A program made the position numbers and the translations under genes. Shown here piece after piece: positions 1-13,380 of a DNA stretch of 64,000 nt. The notes under the pieces were generated by a model. The model worked only from the letters and a program-made list of their open reading frames with translations. It was not told the origin of the DNA and made no database searches. Each line of letters opens with the position of its first letter. Position 1 is the first letter of the stretch. The DNA is from Pleurodeles waltl (Eukaryota > Chordata > Amphibia > Caudata > Salamandridae), in assembly GCF_031143425.1 (NCBI RefSeq), contig NC_090450.1:172469272-172533271 (forward strand), given 5' to 3'.

Positions 1-220
1 TACGCTAATCCTGCAAAGCTATAAACTAGAGTAAATAAATGTGATGTTAGTTTCTTAACTACCGCCCTTGTGCGCCGTTTCTTAGATAAGGCGCACACAT
101 GGTGACGTTAAGGGGCGAGAAGGGGTGCAAGAAAAGTGGTGCATTGGGTGCAGCACCACTTTTTTTAAAATCTGGCCCTTAGAGTGTTCATCTATCTACA
201 GCCTGTGCACAATCTCTCTT

Positions 221-661
221 CTTTACTTGATATAAGAAGCTTGATACACCATTAAATTCACGAGGACAAACAGCCAACGCGTTTCGCCCTATACACATGG
301 GCTTCTTCAGGGCCATAAAATGATATTGCAATTGGAAGAATATCGTTATCCATAATGTGCATATAAGCCGTACACTGGTTCATTCCTTTGACGGGCGGCA
401 CACGACCGGGCCCGTCTCACGTTTCCTTGCGCCGGCTGTTACCGGCCCGAATACCTGTTCCAACAATTCTATGCGATACTCCTTTCTGATACTCACAATT
501 TTTCCACATTTGTGCTTATATGCACATTATGGATAACGATATTCTTCCAATTGCAATATAATTTTTTGGCCCTGAAGAAGCCCATGTGTATAGGGCGAAA
601 CGCGTTGGCTGTTTGTCCTCGTGAATTTAATGGTGTATCAAGCTTCTTATATCAAGTAAAG
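221..661. repeat. 148-bp inverted repeat with 145-bp spacer
   Basis: Bases 221-368 and 514-661 are reverse complements of each other over their whole length, with only a few mismatches. The arms are equally long and separated by 145 bp (369-513). Each arm holds a hammerhead-core-like motif (CTGAAGA, a GCCC/GGGC stem, then GAAAC). The arrangement could be two terminal copies of a Penelope-like or other retroelement in head-to-head orientation, or a foldback element. No protein relic lies inside. The inverted repeat is read directly; its origin is inference. Confidence 0.85.
572..601 (+). other. Hammerhead-core-like motif (mirrored at 281-310 minus)
   Basis: The motif reads CTGAAGA, then A, GCCC, a loop and GGGC, then GAAAC. 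This follows the hammerhead order: CUGANGA, stem II, GAAA, start of stem III. Position 7 of the core is naturally variable, so the A there is allowed. The mirror copy on the minus strand is at 281-310. I could not find a clear complete stem III with its UH cleavage site, so activity is not supported. Hammerhead motifs are known in terminal repeats of Penelope-like elements and in newt satellite 2. Confidence 0.45.
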
Positions 662-3600
662 TCTTGTGGAAGAAACCAACAGATCCTTCGTATTGTTATT
701 TGCCTGATTTTATTGGACTCTTGGCATTTACTATTATTTATCTGACACTTTGAAGTGGTGCACCCCCGTATTGTGTTTAATTATCGGGTTTTTCTGTACC
801 CCTTAGGCCCTTTTGTGCAGCAGTGGCCTCGGTGGAGTTGCACACCACATGTGCTCTAACTAGATATCATTTCACAGATTGCGGCATATTGGAAAATAAT
901 AGGGATAGGTGCGTTTTCCTTGGGCTTGCTGCACTTTGTTTGTTTAACACAATCTCTCTTCTGGATATGTCTATCTGTGCAGGATCCAAGTGCATAACCC
1001 ACAGGTACCCTATTTGCCCAGTCAGAAATAGAAACTTCTTCCATTATGGTGGAATAATGCCGTGCTGCATGATACTCAAAGGGAATACTCACGTCTCAGC
1101 AATCACTTTAAATACATCTTGTGGAATTTTGTTAGGGCCTGGAGAACAATACAGAAGGTTTTCTTTAACTAATTCCTGCAATCTAAATGTGAAATTGTTG
1201 TTTCCTCATTATCAATCAAAGGTTTCTGTATCCTATGCCCACTTAACTATTTAGTATAAATATTATATGAGGTTATAATTATTCAATTATAAGTTCCTAT
1301 GGCACAATTGATCAACATCGAAAATTGGCAGGAATCACTCATCTGAACTGCTATCAGAAGTTTGGTACATTATTTTCTCTATTTATTTTGTTGAGTTTCA
1401 ATGGTTTTGGCCCCAAAGATATTTTAGTGTCCTGATTTTTAAGTCCCTTTTTCTCAAAGGCCCTTTCCATATGATGAGCCTAGTAGGTCTCCTATATTTC
1501 ATCTTTATATATTGTGTATTACAAAATCAAGAATCTGTAGTGATGCACAAGATGAGAAATGACTCGAGTAACACAACACTTTATATGTCAAATCTACATC
1601 TGAAATAGCTGCCAAGAAGTGCCCCTGCATCAGCACTTGTCCACAGCGTGTCTTCAAACAGTAACATTCTAATATATATGGTGATATCATTGCTTTATAC
1701 AGGGAATCATGCAATACACAGAATACTACAGAATCCTTTCCTAAAATGTAAGTTTCATCTTATTCATTCTTGTAATATCTACTTTAAAATCACCAGATAC
1801 TAAAAATATTAGTGTTTTATCCTTACATTCTTGTCACAACAAAACTGTTTGAAGCCAGATGTTTCGGCTCGGTTATCATCATTTCATTTTTCCAAACCAA
1901 AGTCAATCGCTCACTCAAACAATCATTCTATTGAGTCAGATTTACTTTGATGTTATTGTCGTCACAAAATGAGTATTCATCATTACCAAATAGGAGACCA
2001 AAAGACTGTAATGGTTTTGAGGGCTATAAAGTACCTGAACCTTACTAAATTCTGAATGTTTTGAGAGGTGTACAAAAATATAGTCCAAAGCTGTGCTACA
2101 ACCATGAAACGTGCATATGTTGGGGAGGCCTGTTTAGATCTGATCTGACAGACCAAATTCAAGATACTTGACCTAGTTCTGTTAAAATAGACTTAAACTT
2201 ACTGTAGAAATAACACCTCTGAGGCCATTATCAAAACTCCATCTTACATTGCTAATACTTTGTCAGAGAAAACCTAGAAGTCATAGGCAATTAAATCACC
2301 TAAAGCCATAGTTGTGGATATTAAAAAAATATTAACAAGAAAATGCACCTCTGGCAAGATTTCTTCCATCCTCCATGTGACTTAAATTATGTGTCAAGCT
2401 AGGAGAAATGTATTGCCAACTACCACTAGTCTGTTGGTAATTTCCACTAGTACTGTCATCTTAAGATCTATGTATCAAAGAAATACAAAAAAACTTCCTT
2501 TTCTTGTGTCCCCCATGATAATGAACAAGAGCGATCTGAGAAACAAATGAAGGGCCAAAGGCAGCTGCAGTATTTACTGATACTAGCCCGTCCCTGCTGA
2601 ACAGGCGAACGAGGTACCATCCGCTGCACTGACATATCGAAAACGGTTCTAATGGAAGAAAGGAACAGAAGCAATTATTAGAACATTTAAGCCCAGTTGA
2701 TCTCGCTAGAGGAGAGTAAGAAGACCCTGCTAACACAAGTCGTTCAGAATTCACATGTATGAAATCACTTGCTGAAAAGACCTTAGAACCCCCCTATGGC
2801 GAATTGTGCACTAAACCTTCCCCATAAAAAAGGAGATGCGGAATCACATTCTAGCAAAAAATGGTGCAACTGACTCACTAGCTAAGTCAAATGCAAACCC
2901 TAATGCTGAGGTTACTCGTAAGGGACTGCAGCCTCAGAAACCTCATTGCTAAAAAAAATGGATGGGAATCAGCAAACACATTTATCAAAGTTGCGAAGAC
3001 TCCAGTGGGCTGTAGATCGCCACCAGAGCCACCATACACAATGGACATCTATGCCACTCTAATCGAGCGGGTAAAATCAGACACACGTCAGATATCCAAT
3101 GAGAGAGAGAGGTAGGCTCTAGAGAATATAAAGATGAGGCTCGCAACAAGGAAAACAAGCACACATAAATTGTTAAATTGTATCCTCAGGCAGCACATGC
3201 GCGACAGAACCTTTCTATCATCAGGAGCACAGCAGCAATTCCATATATCTGGCACAAACACACTGCAGCCGTCAAAGTAATAGCACTATAATTTACCACA
3301 GAAACATGCACCATGGAAACACTCTGACGGATATGAAAGGAACACTCCGCCCTCTCATGAGGGCAATAATGCGTCATAATTACCAACCTGGATAGAGAAC
3401 ACTTTATTCCGGACAAGCAAAGGACAACCAGCCACCCAAAGAAAAAACAATCTTTCGGCCACAAGGATCTCACAGAACAGGACATAACTAAGCTTTGCAT
3501 TATTGCACAGAAAACAGTTCTATACTAATCATTTAATATACTGTCTCCTAAAGTCACCAAAAAAACGTCCCACGCAAACGTGTGATGTTTTTTGCATTTC

Positions 3601-4540
3601 CACTTGGCACTTCCGCAAGTTAGAAAAAGCGCTACGACTCCCTGGAAAACGGAGGATGGCGCTAGCTAAATGCGAATAACATCTGATAATATTCCTCTCC
3701 AGCATCTCTGTACTTTCACTTTCAGATCTGGAGCGCGAGAACGCGGCATTTCAGTGAGTTTGGCAGTAAACACGTGCCCGAAGGGAATGCAGTAGGTGTT
3801 CAATTATCGAGGCCTGCACAGCGTGTTGATGGAAGACATCAGGGGAAGATGATTTTGCTCATTTCACCATGACAATATTTTACAATGTGATTCGCATGAA
3901 TAGGTAGTTAAATTTGATTGACGTGGCATGATAACACCTGTAATGTATTTGAACAGACATTTATGAAAAACAGTAATTTAATTTCTATGGTCCGTGGAAG
4001 GCAGTTGCAACAACACGCTGTGAGTAAATGTTAATTGCCTTCTCAGTTGCTTAATAATGTATGAAACGCATACATCCCTTACAGACGCTCACACCCTCCT
4101 CTGCTCTCAATAATTCATAGGTCACCGTGTGTGTGGTCTGGTTCTGCTGTTCATCAGCAGAGGGCTGAAATAACAGTTGTGGAGGAGCGGAAGTGGGCTT
4201 GTGTGGTCTACTTTCTATTTCAAGGTGTTCAGGTGAGACAGGAGGCTTGTTCAGCTCAATGCGGACACAGATATCAGGGGCAATAACACGTGGCGTGCAG
4301 TTTCCAAGGCCACTGCACTTAATAGCATTGCTGCCCTTTCATTAAATATTAATAAATCATTTGCATTTGTCGTCAGCTGGATTGTTTTCAAGTTTTGACT
4401 GTGTGGTCTCCTATTGTTTGTTTAAATGTTACTCTTGTAATAATTAATGTGCATCTTGCAGGACTGAATGATGCGGTGATGCACGCCAATAAGCACCTGC
4501 TCTCCTTTTGGGAAAACAGGAGGCTGGTCTCCAACATTAT
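662..4540. other. No gene recognised
   Basis: Only short open frames occur here and none resembles a family I recognise. A degenerate motif at 1861-1883 on the minus strand (ATGATGA, ACCGAGCC, GAAAC) resembles the hammerhead-like motifs elsewhere in the window. Composition is moderately AT-rich. The rest is probably old, decayed repeat or unique intergenic sequence. Confidence 0.5.
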
Positions 4541-4924
4541 GGGGCCTATTAACCAACTGCACTTTGTAGTATGTTTAGTAGTATTACAACAGTACTACTC
4601 ACATACTGCAAAATACTATTCAAAAAGCTATGCGGGGAGAGCTCCGCCTCTCCCCTCGTTTCTGTGTGGAGATAGTGGACATCTTTGCAGAACATAAAAT
4701 ACAGGTGTATAGTTACTCGTAGTAACTTTACTGTCACAAATTACAGAGTAGCAGACTCCACTTCCGAAACTGAGGGGGTGAAGATAAGTAAGTCTACCCC
4801 TAAGTGTGACTTTACTCTCAGAAATGGTGAATAGGAACCAAGTAGTAAGATTACTACTAGGTGTAAGAGTAAATTTACACATGAGTAAATCCAACGTGTA
4901 CATTTATCTTTGTGAATAGGTCCC
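4541..4924. mobile_element. MITE-like element with terminal inverted repeats
   Basis: The left end starts GGGGCCTATTAACCAA. The right end, read on the other strand, starts GGGACCTATTCACAAA, so 13 of 16 positions agree. The element is 384 bp and has no coding capacity. Its interior is rich in short direct and inverted TAGTA/TACTA runs. I see no clear target duplication, so the superfamily is not assigned. Confidence 0.55.
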
Positions 4925-7900
4925 AATGAATGTTAACAAACAAGGACCACCTAAAGTGTAAACATTTGGTATTTTGAATCAGAAATGATCATGTGATGTT
5001 TAAAATTAATTAAAAATAAATTAATTATATTTTAATGAAATGTAATCTTATGTTAATTTTTAAATTCTAAAAAGGTTGATAACGTATAATTAAATAATGT
5101 ATATTTTTTATTTTATATATATTTTTTAACATTAAATTATATTTACTTTTATTTTAACTATTTTAAATAATCTAATTTAATGAAGATTATTTTCCCTTAG
5201 GTTTTATTTTACGTTCCTATTTCCATTATTTTCCGTGGATGGGTGTTGCAGTACCAGTTATTGACTATGTGTGGAGCTGGACTTAGTGCATCTCCGAGCC
5301 GGAGTAATGTAATATAATTTTGTGTCCTTTTTGGATTGTAGCAACTTTAGAGGTGCAATTTGTGAATACAAGGGCTCACTCTTTTGTGACTGAGTGTACT
5401 TCCCTCCTTCCTTAAACCTGCCCTTCTCTCTCCCTAAACCACCTCTTGGTCCTCCCAAAACCTCTAACATTTTGTAGTTGGTACACTCCTTTTTCAAGCC
5501 ACTCCCTGTGGACCCTCCCACATTTATACTAAGCGGTAAACTTACATGGGTGTGGATCTCACCCAGAGAAATGATAGGAGAGGTGGAGACTTACACTCGC
5601 AGGTTTATTCATAGCATTTTCTAACACTTTGGTAGTTGGTTATTTTCGATGCTCTTCTAGATATCTTCTGTAAGGTACTCAGTATCTGCTTAGAATAACA
5701 GAGTTGTAGGTTTGTATCCTATGTGCGAAAAAAAACAATATAAATTGTTTAAAAATGAAGTAACACTTTAGTATTATTTTATTACTACTAAATACACTGC
5801 AAAATGTGGTTTGTGAAAAGGCCCTGTTGTGCTAATTTCTTTCATGAGCCCTATCAGCACACTTTTTTTAATAACAGATTAGCAAAACAAAGCGGGTTCA
5901 GAGATCTCAGAGAGGTGTTTTGGGTAACAGATCATATCTAGACAAAAGTGAGATGATGATGGTTACGAATGACATTAATTTAAAAGTTCAATTTTATATT
6001 TCCACTCAGCCATCATTTAACAGCTTTGGTGTTTGAAAAAAGACAATACGGAAAGGGTACAGGTACTGGGGTGCTTGTCTTTACTTTATTTTGGAGTCAG
6101 ATCCCATTGGGCAAGGGGCGAGCCGGACATGTGGCTCTAGCCAGGGCTTGCTTGGCTTGGCCACCTCTGGCTCATGTGCGTGCAGGCAGGAAGGTGACAA
6201 CAACAATAAAAGTCGTGCACAGGGGCAGGGAGGTGAGATGTACAGTGGTGTGTGTGTGTGTGTATACCGGCCTGGGTTGCACAATAAAGAGTAGGCCTTC
6301 AACCCACCACCCTCACCGGACAGCAGGTTTGTTGTACCACAGGAACCACAACCATGTACTAAAGACTCCTTTCCACCTCATTCTCACTTGACCTCTTCTT
6401 CTCTTATTTTCCCTCCCAGCTCCAGGCTTACCTTGCTTTTAATTCCCCTCCTCTCCATTCCCCTTTCCAACCTCACATACTTCGTCCTCCCTCAAGTCCA
6501 TCGACATTATATCCCTCCATCAATCTCCTTCCACCCCTAGCTCCCGGCCTTCTCCCTCTCTTCCTCCTTCTCTCCCTCTTTCTGCCCTCCTTCTGTCGGT
6601 TTTATCTCAGTATCTCTGTTTCTCTCTCTCTTTTTCTCTCTCTCTCTCAGAAGTAAACGCGAGAAAAATCAACACATTTAAAGGGAGTTAGTCAAACACC
6701 TAAGGTGACAATAGAGTTTACATAACCAACACGCTTGAGTCTAAATTTAATATTTTGCTTTATTCTGCTTCCCACATTATTTATTCTTAGCGCATGTAAC
6801 ATTAACGGGGCTCTGCTCCAGCTGTTTTGTTTTTGTTTCTTACACTAGCTAACCTTGATAATCTACTGTTGGTGAGAATTCTCTATACAAACTGTGAAGA
6901 AGAGGGTCTGATTTAACAATACATCCTCCACCCTTCCAAGTCCCCTCCCTTTACTAAATTAAATGCCCACATTACCACCGTGCACCGCAGCTAAAAACAA
7001 GCTATGCACTCTACCTTTCTTCAATACCAGAGAGACCATAAAAGGGATTTCCTGTTTTTTCTATTGTCTGCATCTGTAGACAGGACCACTGCGGATGATA
7101 GATGGGCTAGGATGGATCTCTATTTTTGTCTTTTGCGCTATTGTTTATTTTGTCTGGATACGGTTATCACCCTGTTTATTCCTTTCTGTTTTGCTGTGGG
7201 TAGTTTGATTGTTTGCTATGGGATGGTGGCCCAGCATGCCTCTGTCCTCTGGTTGTAGTTCCTGTCTATTAGCTTACAGTTTGGCCTCTGTTCTACCTGC
7301 CGGGTTTTGTACTGTGATCTCATTAAGATGTCTTTCTGCTCTGCTCTGCTTCTGTCTTCCTTGGTGGCCTCTGGTCTTGGCGGTCTTGGGTGGATCATTC
7401 CAGTTGCTTGTTGGCACCTGAGTCATGTCATCAGTTCAAGGCTCAGGTTTTTGACTCTGTGGCTTGTGGTTTGTACCTTGTGCTTCAGTCATGTCCCTGT
7501 AGTTGAGTATCTGGGCTCATAGTTCTCATTTTGGTTTTGTTCAATCTACTTTTGTTCTGCTTATCTTTATACAAGCAGTTTGGGCTTCCCTCTTCAGAGG
7601 TGACTGACTGTTGTGTGGGCTTTTTCCTCTAGGTGGTTTCCTGCTGGGTATTGGTTGCAGATGTTTCCTCTTCTGAACCTGGACTTTGAGTTTGGTCTTC
7701 CTGGCGCTAATTTCTCCTATAGTGCTATGCTCTGGATTCTGCTGGTTTCCTGCATTGCCTCAGGGTGTTCTCTGTGTGTTTTGGAATCAGGTCATGGGCT
7801 CACTCCTTTAGTAGGTGCTCATTTGAAAGGAATGGGCCAAGGAAGGTATGAGGAAGTAAATTCTGATTAATTACTGATAATCTTTATTACATTGATTACC

Positions 7901-8414
7901 ATGCTTGTCCTAGTGGATACGTTCTTCTCTTCCTTCTCCAAGATGCAGCCTCAGTCTTTGGTGCTGGGGATTATTAGGAAATTATGTTGGTATCCACTGC
8001 TTTGTGGTCCCTGGTATTGGGGAGGGGCCAGGAGAGAAAGAGAGATGAGGATGGGAAGGGTATGGTTTATTTTTAGCTAGAACAGGTAGAGCCCTGGGGG
8101 ATGCAAACAACCCAATGAATAATGACTATGACCAGGCAGAGTAATTAAAAATACCAGTAAGTTAGTCGCACATTTCTTTAGGAAACTCTAAATATGGAGT
8201 GAATACGCCGTCTGAGATTCCACTATTATATGAAAAATATTGTGGAGGTGATGTATTTTAGTCCATTTTTAAAGTTTCCTTCAGAAACTGGATGTTTTTC
8301 AGTTAACAAAACTTAACTGACAAACTTTATTAATTGCTTCTTACACAGAGTTTCTATCACAATTTCTAAATTCTAACCAACACTGACAAAGCCACCAAGT
8401 CAGGCTTTTTGTTG
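4925..8414. other. No gene recognised; AT-rich block and microsatellites
   Basis: An AT-rich block lies at about 4980-5200. A GT run is at 6247-6262 and a TC-rich microsatellite at 6600-6650. From about 7000 to 7860 the plus strand is T-rich and G/T-biased, with overlapping short frames that show no domain. No transposon end or host gene could be recognised. Confidence 0.5.
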
Positions 8415-8662
8415 TCTGTGGCGGGGGACCGGACTACATTCTCCAGTGTTCTGGATGCTGCCAGAAGGAACGCCATGCCAACAAAGCGCCCAGAGGCGCT
8501 TTAAGGGCTGCAGTCTCCAACTGGACGGGATGCCTTGATCTGTGGCGGAGAGGACTGGAATACATTCCCCAGTGTTCACAAGGCTGCCAGGAGGGCTGCA
8601 ACATCAACAACGCACCCGGACGAGCTTTTAGGGCTGCATAGTCTCCCGCTGCATGGGACACG
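8415..8662 (+). repeat. Two tandem 124-bp monomers at LINE 5' end
   Basis: Copy one runs 8415-8538 and copy two 8539-8662. Both start TCTGTGGCGG and share blocks such as CAGTGTTC and GGGCTGCA. They lie about 215 bp upstream of the ORF1 start, are GC-rich, and fit a tandem 5' promoter monomer arrangement as known in some LINEs. The promoter role is inference. Confidence 0.6.
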
Positions 8663-8877
8663 CCCTGGCGCATACGCGGGCAAAGAGCGGGCCCATATGT
8701 GTACATCAGAACCCGGTGGACGCTAGGCTGGGCCCACTCTTTGATGCCATGCCTCTGTAATGAGTGCAGTGTATTTCACAAGGTCCTAAGGTTCCTAGTA
8801 AGTCTTCAATTGTTTTCTACATAAGCCTTCTTCTGAACAGAGCCGAGTTGTGTTTGCCTGTGCTCCTTCCAAAGGAA

Positions 8878-10002
8878 ATGGGGAAAAGAAAAGCTCCTGG
8901 GTGTACTTCTAAAGCGCAGTCCCCGCCCAAATTCACCAGCATTAATAAAATGTTACAGAGGGCTATGGGAATTATTTCAATAGAAATTGAACTCATGGAG
9001 AGGCATCTATCGCTAGGAAGCTCCATCCACCCAGTCACAGATGGGAGTACATTGTGTAGTCCAACTAGTCCGACTTGATCAAGCATTGCAGCTACACCTG
9101 ATTGTTGGATGTCCGGCTGTGAGGGTGACTCTTATGGTGATCAACACCCAGTATCTACTCCTACAGGTGTGTTCCCAAAAGCAGCTGCTCGGCCACCGCA
9201 AGCCTCCAAAAGACCTAGACTGCAAAAACTGCGGCAGCCGAATGTAACAGCAGTGAGATCTTGTGCCGATGCTGGTACCCTGACCAGTGCTAAGTCTTCT
9301 CAGGAGGAATCAGGCCACATTCCTCTATGGGCTGAGACCCTAATGAAGTCACTTTTTGGGAAAATTAAGGACTTTCTTGTCAAAGAGCTCTCTCCTAAAC
9401 TTAATCGGCTGGAAGCCATAGAAAGGAGACTAGACTCTGGTATGCCACAGAAAAACCATTCAGCCCTCAGAGTAATGTGTGTTTCTCAAGAGGGTGCACA
9501 GGGTACTACTCCCAAGCACAGCACTGATATGGATAAAATAGTTCTGGCCCTTGCGATGTGTTTTCATGGCTATTGGGGCACCGAGTGCATTGCCAAGTTC
9601 TACTACCCTGGGCGTTGGTGACTAGCGTCTCACACCATAGGCAGTCTGGGGGAGTCCTGACCAAGTGGTAAAGCCGTGGCTACCGTTCATAGGCAGCATG
9701 TGATTGATCTCCCTCCGGCCTAGTGCCCATATGTGACTATCTTGGCCAGAGTTCAGAAGTTACAATTGGGCCAGAAGGAAGGACACGGAGAGCTGGCCAA
9801 TAAGTGTATTAATTGCATGGGACACCAAAGGAACTTCCCCTACTTTATGGCTAATGAAATTCTCTTAACTCATTGTGTGTATTGGCGAGGTCCGTGTCCA
9901 AAGAATAATGATGGTGACTACATTATTATACATTTTAAGTCCCCTCAAGTTGTGCAGAGGTTGTTACTTGCCACCCCCCCTCCCCGGCTGGCCAAGGCAT
10001 GA
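8878..10002 (+). pseudogene. LINE ORF1 protein relic
   Basis: An ATG at 8878 opens a lysine-rich start (MGKRKAPGC). It runs to a stop near 9078, then continues in other frames at 9109-9621 and 9733-10002. The last part (PKNNDGDYIIIHFKSPQ) matches the ORF1 of the minus-strand copy (PKNGGGDCIIINFKYPQ). That shared block resembles an RNA-binding RRM-like or CTD-like region of LINE ORF1 proteins, which act as nucleic acid chaperones. At least two frame breaks make it non-functional. The match between the two copies is visible; the RNA-binding role is family knowledge. Confidence 0.7.
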
Positions 10003-10560
10003 GTCTAACTTGATTTTATTACCACTGGGGTACTTTGATAAAACAAGTTTTTATAGGGTGCCTAGGCATTTAGCCCTAGGGTCCAACAATCATGCTATCC
10101 CTCAATTGCTCAAGGCCCATGTGAATTAGGTATCCAGAGCAGATGGCTTAGTTCTTTCCATTTTAAATCGGTTCGATGGTCTGGAAGAGCTGGACTGACA
10201 TGTTCCGGGTTGGGGTGGCCTTCCCACGATGCAGAGGCTTTTGGGAAATGTTGAGTGTGGGAAGAGGGATGACGGCCTGTGGTTAGAGACACAATTCTTG
10301 CAGGTGGGAGCCCTAAAAGGAAACCGCTTGCCAAGGGGTCCAGTGATAGGGGGCACTATGTAAGTCTTAGGCTTTTGATGTGGTTAATGGGAGCTCCTTG
10401 TCCTTCCCTGATTTAACAATGATGATTGTTTGCCCATTGAAGGAAGTGTCTCCCAATTTTCGGTTTTACCCAAGTGGTTCTGGCCAGTCTGTTAGTGTAT
10501 CCCAAGAACTATGATCATTAGTCAAGGGACAAATCTGGGACCCTGGCTTTACCAGCTTCT

Positions 10561-13031
10561 TTGGGTAGCAGTGATCTCCCAATGGGTTTGAATAACAACG
10601 AGCAGCTACTTCCGAAGTGCCCCCTTTCTATTGCCAAAGTGCTGCCCTGTAATGTGACAGGGATTGGTTCTAAAGTTGACATCCCTGAATGGGCTACATT
10701 TATTGACTCAAATGCTACATGCCTTTTTCAGGAAACTTGGTCAGTTTGCACACTAAATCCGACTGGGTTTGCAAATTTTAGTTAAGAATCTAGTTCCACT
10801 GGAAGGGGCCGCCCCTCTTGGGGTTTAAGAACTTGGGTGTACACTGGCCTGCTTATCTTGCCAGATCAAAGTAGTTCCGGTGCTCCCACTGGATGTTTTA
10901 AGTGTTGCAATAAGCATTGCTTCTCAAACCTTTTATGTATATAATGTGTATCTCAGGCCAAATGGAGTAAATCAGGAGTCTCCCTTAATCGAGATGTTGA
11001 ATACGCATATGTCAGAAGCTCCAGGCCGTGTTATAAAGATCGTGGGTGGAGACTTTGCCAGTTTGAATCCTTGGACGACGATGTAGCTATTACCCTAGAA
11101 GAGGATATTGTTTGGGGCATCCCTAAGTTGGCTATGACACCAATTAGGAAATGGTCTTCCCTGGCTTTGCAAATAAATGCCCTTGCTATGAAGCAGAGAC
11201 TCTAATCTGAGAATGGGAGAACGAGGTCTGACAAAGAGGGGAATCACACATTTAATTGAGTCCCTGGCACAGGCATTATTGATTATATCCTAGTGGATGT
11301 AGGGATCTGGCTGCTACTGATTGATATGTCTGTTATACCATGCCAAGATAGTGACCATAATTCTCTGGTCCTAGAATAGAACCTTCCTATTATGGATAGG
11401 GAGCTTAGCACTGGAGAGTTACTTGACTGTGGTTTACACTTAACTAGTAATATGAGTAGAGTGAAGTTGGCTAATTTGGTAAACTCCCAGGAATCATTGG
11501 GAGATATCTATTTTCTGGTAGCCGATAGTATTGGGGACTTCCTCGGAGGAGGGGGAGCCAGCCAGGGGGCTCAGAGGGAAATAATTAATTTCATCGATAA
11601 TAGTTTGCTTACTAACTTAAAGGACATCTTTTTGTGGTTGCCAAATGTTCCTCTGGTAGGAGTGCTCCATTCTCCTGGTACAATAAAACATGTAGGGTTG
11701 CAAGGCACACTTTGAAATCTGCAATCAAACAACAAGACAGGGGTGGAATTAAGACACAGAGGGCCATTTATGAAAAAAATATTACAGCCGCCAAAAGTGA
11801 CTAGGAAACGGCAAAGTGGGATGATATGTTGGATGATGCTAGGAAGGGGGACCATCGTTGGTTTTGAACTTGGCCTCAGTGGATAGTAAGGAGGAGGCTT
11901 ATCCAGAGGGGGCAAATGTTCCGGCAGTCGATTGGATTACTCACTTTTCCTATCTTTATTTATTAAATGGGGGTGTGAACCCCCTCAAGCAACCTGTATC
12001 AGATGGGAAACAATTGGAAGGGTTGACATTTTTTAGCAATAGTAAGACTTACTTCCCAATCTCAGAGGAGGAGGTTAGAGTAGCAATCGCTAAAATAGGC
12101 CCCAATAAAGTCCCCTGGTTGGACAAAGTCCTCAGAGACCTCTTTAACAATGTTCCAGATGTTTTGGCCCTGCTTTTACAGTTATATTTAATGACATTAT
12201 GGCCGGAGCACCCACTCCCCCTACATAGTCAGGGGCTGAGATCATTCCCATTTATAATAAGAGTTCCCCATCCAATCCATGCAATCATGGGCCAATCAAT
12301 TTACTTTATTGCTCCTAAAAATGATCTAGCTCCATACTCCTTGATCGGTTGCACCCGTGGATGCATGAAAATGAAATCCTGACCCAGCTCCAAGTGGCAT
12401 TTAGGGAAGGAATTAGCACAATCGATCAGGTTTTAAGATTCCAGGTAATTTATTGGAAAACAGTTGTACTGGGAGGTGGTAGCCTTTACGTTGCCTTTGT
12501 TGATCTGTGCTCTGCTTTTGATCTAGTACCCCACCCGCAGCTATGGCACGCTCTGGCTAATCTGCCGTGTTCCTGATGATTTGTTGATAAGACTCCACAG
12601 CAATAATTTTGCCCAAGTGCGGTGTGGATGGCATGGTGAGTTGATGGACCCTTTTCCTGTGGTCCGTGGGGTAGGCAGGGCTGTGTCCTTGCCTCTATAC
12701 TCCTCTCACTCTACATTAATGATTTGGTTGTATACTTGAACCATTGTGATGGGATGTTTCCAGGCTAGCCAGCTTTAAGATCCCCGCACCATTGTTCACG
12801 GATGACACCCTCTTGATTTCTAAATCGCCTATGGGATTGGAAAGAATCCTTGATCGCTTTGAGAGCTTTTGTGTAATGAGGGTCCTAGAGATTAATGTTG
12901 ATAAAACAAAATTTATGATACTGATTTTGGGCTGCTCTTCTAGGCAAAACCCCAAGCTTGCTGGTGTTCAACTAGATCATGTGCATGTCTTTGATTATTT
13001 GGGGTTGACACTTACTGAAAATCTAAATTGA
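10561..13031 (+). pseudogene. LINE ORF2 relic: endonuclease and reverse transcriptase
   Basis: Endonuclease pieces include FQETW (about 10.73 kb, catalytic Glu box), GGDFASLNPW (about 11.05 kb) and IDYILV with DSDHN (about 11.28-11.36 kb, catalytic Asp-His box). RT pieces follow. GPNKVPWLDKV is at about 12.1 kb. AFVDLCSAFD with VPHPQLW at 12.5 kb is RT motif A. FTDDTLLIS at 12.79 kb corresponds to the FADD box. The frame changes several times and stops are present. This protein normally nicks target DNA and primes reverse transcription there; this copy cannot. The clade call (CR1/L2-like) rests on motif style only. Confidence 0.78.
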
Positions 13032-13380
13032 AGTTGTCACTTAGAAAAAAAAAGGCTAAAATTGGGGCAATGTACGGGGGTGCTCGCGAGGGCACATCAT
13101 AGGTCCTGTTTTTGCCCAGTCACCTTTCTACCAGTACCCCCCTACTCCCCTTAGACTAGACTTAGACCTTAAGCCTATTAAGATGGGGTGGGAATTAGGC
13201 CCGTTCTTTTTTGGGGGACATTTTGGGCCTCACCTGCTCTCCATTCGTATTGTGAGACTCAGGAAAGATCCCTTGGTTAGGATATGTAAAGGAGACTTTA
13301 ACGAATCTGGGGTGTGGTGGTCTGTGGAAGGAACCGGAGGCAGCCCCTGCTATTAGTATATCTGTGCTAAGAAAAAGCTG

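Larger units (their letters stand above)
8415..13380 (+). mobile_element. Decayed non-LTR retrotransposon (CR1/L2-like LINE), plus copy
   Basis: The order is two 5' monomers, an ORF1 relic, an apurinic-type endonuclease relic and a reverse transcriptase relic, which is the layout of a two-ORF LINE. The RT has the FADDT-type box found in CR1/L2/Jockey-like lineages. Many stops and frameshifts mark it as old. Its ORF1 and ORF2 match the younger minus-strand LINE fragment at 14033-15687. The 3' end is not sharply defined; the RT relic stops near 13.03 kb and the limit given is approximate. Confidence 0.8.

Noticed and set aside
9630..9720. tRNA-like string (CCAAGTGGTAAAGCC and later CCTCCGGCC)
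   Set aside because: It does not give the four arms of a tRNA and lies inside the LINE ORF1 relic.
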